Below, in pieces: positions 4,938 to 5,235 of a stretch of DNA of 5,235 nucleotides. The translations under genes were made by a program, and so were the position numbers. The stretch's first letter is position 1. Every line of letters begins with the position of its first letter. This DNA is from Tepidiphilus sp. (GTDB lineage: Bacteria; Pseudomonadota; Gammaproteobacteria; Burkholderiales; Rhodocyclaceae): contig JAQUGB010000081.1 of assembly GCA_028684345.1 (NCBI GenBank), positions 2,479 to 7,713 of the forward strand. Reading direction: 5' to 3'. The notes under the pieces are model-generated. The model had not been told where the DNA came from. It saw only the letters and a program-made list of their open reading frames with translations, and made no database searches.

Positions 4938-5235
4938 TCCGACATCCGCGCGTGGCCATCGACCCGCAGCTGTGCTATGGCCACAGCGACGTGCCGCTGG
5001 CCGAACCCGCCGAAGAGGCCGCCGAACGTCTGCGTCCCTGGCTGCCCGAACGATTCCGTCTCTTCTCCAGCCCCTCGAGCCGGGCGCTGGCGCTGGCCCA
5101 GGTCCTAGGGCAGCCCATCCTCGATGAACGGCTAAAAGAAATGCACTTCGGCCAATGGGAGCTGCAACCCTTCGAGTCCCTGGGCGAAGCCCTGGAACTC
5201 TGGGCGAAAAATCCCTTCGGGTTTCAACCGCCGGG
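4922..5235 (+). CDS. cobC: Histidine phosphatase, probable alpha-ribazole phosphatase (3' end outside window)
   Basis: About 104 residues of a histidine phosphatase (phosphoglycerate mutase-like) protein are visible before the window ends. By context it would remove the 5'-phosphate from alpha-ribazole phosphate or from adenosylcobalamin phosphate, completing the pathway of the preceding genes. IHLIRHPR holds the phosphate-binding Arg7 and catalytic His8. CYGHSDVPL (18-26) resembles the CYG-x-x-D segment of CobC-like proteins, SSPSSRALALAQ (49-60) contains the second conserved arginine (Arg54), and DERLKEMHFGQWE (68-80) matches the family motif with Glu73. The first motif reads RHP instead of the classical RHG. 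The gene starts inside cobS with a 16-base overlap, and an AGGA eleven bases upstream may be its ribosome-binding site. The second catalytic histidine lies beyond the window. Family is certain; the alpha-ribazole role is inferred mainly from position. Confidence 0.88.
   Translation, partial: MEIHLIRHPRVAIDPQLCYGHSDVPLAEPAEEAAERLRPWLPERFRLFSSPSSRALALAQVLGQPILDERLKEMHFGQWELQPFESLGEALELWAKNPFGFQPP

Overview
The window is high-GC DNA with strong G/C preference at third codon positions. Its protein motifs fit a Betaproteobacterium; a Rhodocyclales- or Hydrogenophilales-like lineage is a guess from general resemblance, not a search. It holds seven confident genes, two of them cut by the window edges, plus one small, less certain membrane ORF. 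No mobile element, RNA gene, CRISPR array or tRNA was seen, and the longest stretch without a gene is about 200 bases.

Left part. The window opens inside the C-terminal half of a fold-type I (class I/II) PLP aminotransferase on the + strand. It converges on a peptidoglycan-metabolism cluster on the - strand. Read 5' to 3', that cluster is ampD (cytoplasmic anhydro-muramyl-peptide amidase), an 82-residue putative membrane protein, and a membrane-anchored SLT-type lytic transglycosylase. The gaps are 2 and 4 bases, and the transglycosylase's Shine-Dalgarno lies inside the last codons of the small ORF, so the three look like one operon. Functionally they pair up: the transglycosylase makes 1,6-anhydro-muropeptides in the periplasm, and AmpD strips the peptide from them after import into the cytoplasm.

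Right part. Divergent from ampD, with only 65 bp between start codons, is a + strand run: cobU (adenosylcobinamide kinase/guanylyltransferase), cobT (nicotinate-nucleotide:DMB phosphoribosyltransferase), cobS (cobalamin synthase) and cobC (alpha-ribazole phosphatase-like histidine phosphatase, cut by the window end). Together these cover the nucleotide-loop assembly of adenosylcobalamin: cobU activates adenosylcobinamide to the GDP form, cobT makes alpha-ribazole phosphate, cobS joins the two, and cobC removes the phosphate. There is no room for a cobalamin riboswitch directly upstream of cobU. A perfect TATAAT hexamer lies before cobU and a TACAAT at the matching distance before cobT.

Overall this is mostly well-known housekeeping and cofactor biology. 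No clearly new system is evident. The most interesting leads are the small membrane ORF between ampD and the transglycosylase, and the paired promoter-like sites in the cob cluster.
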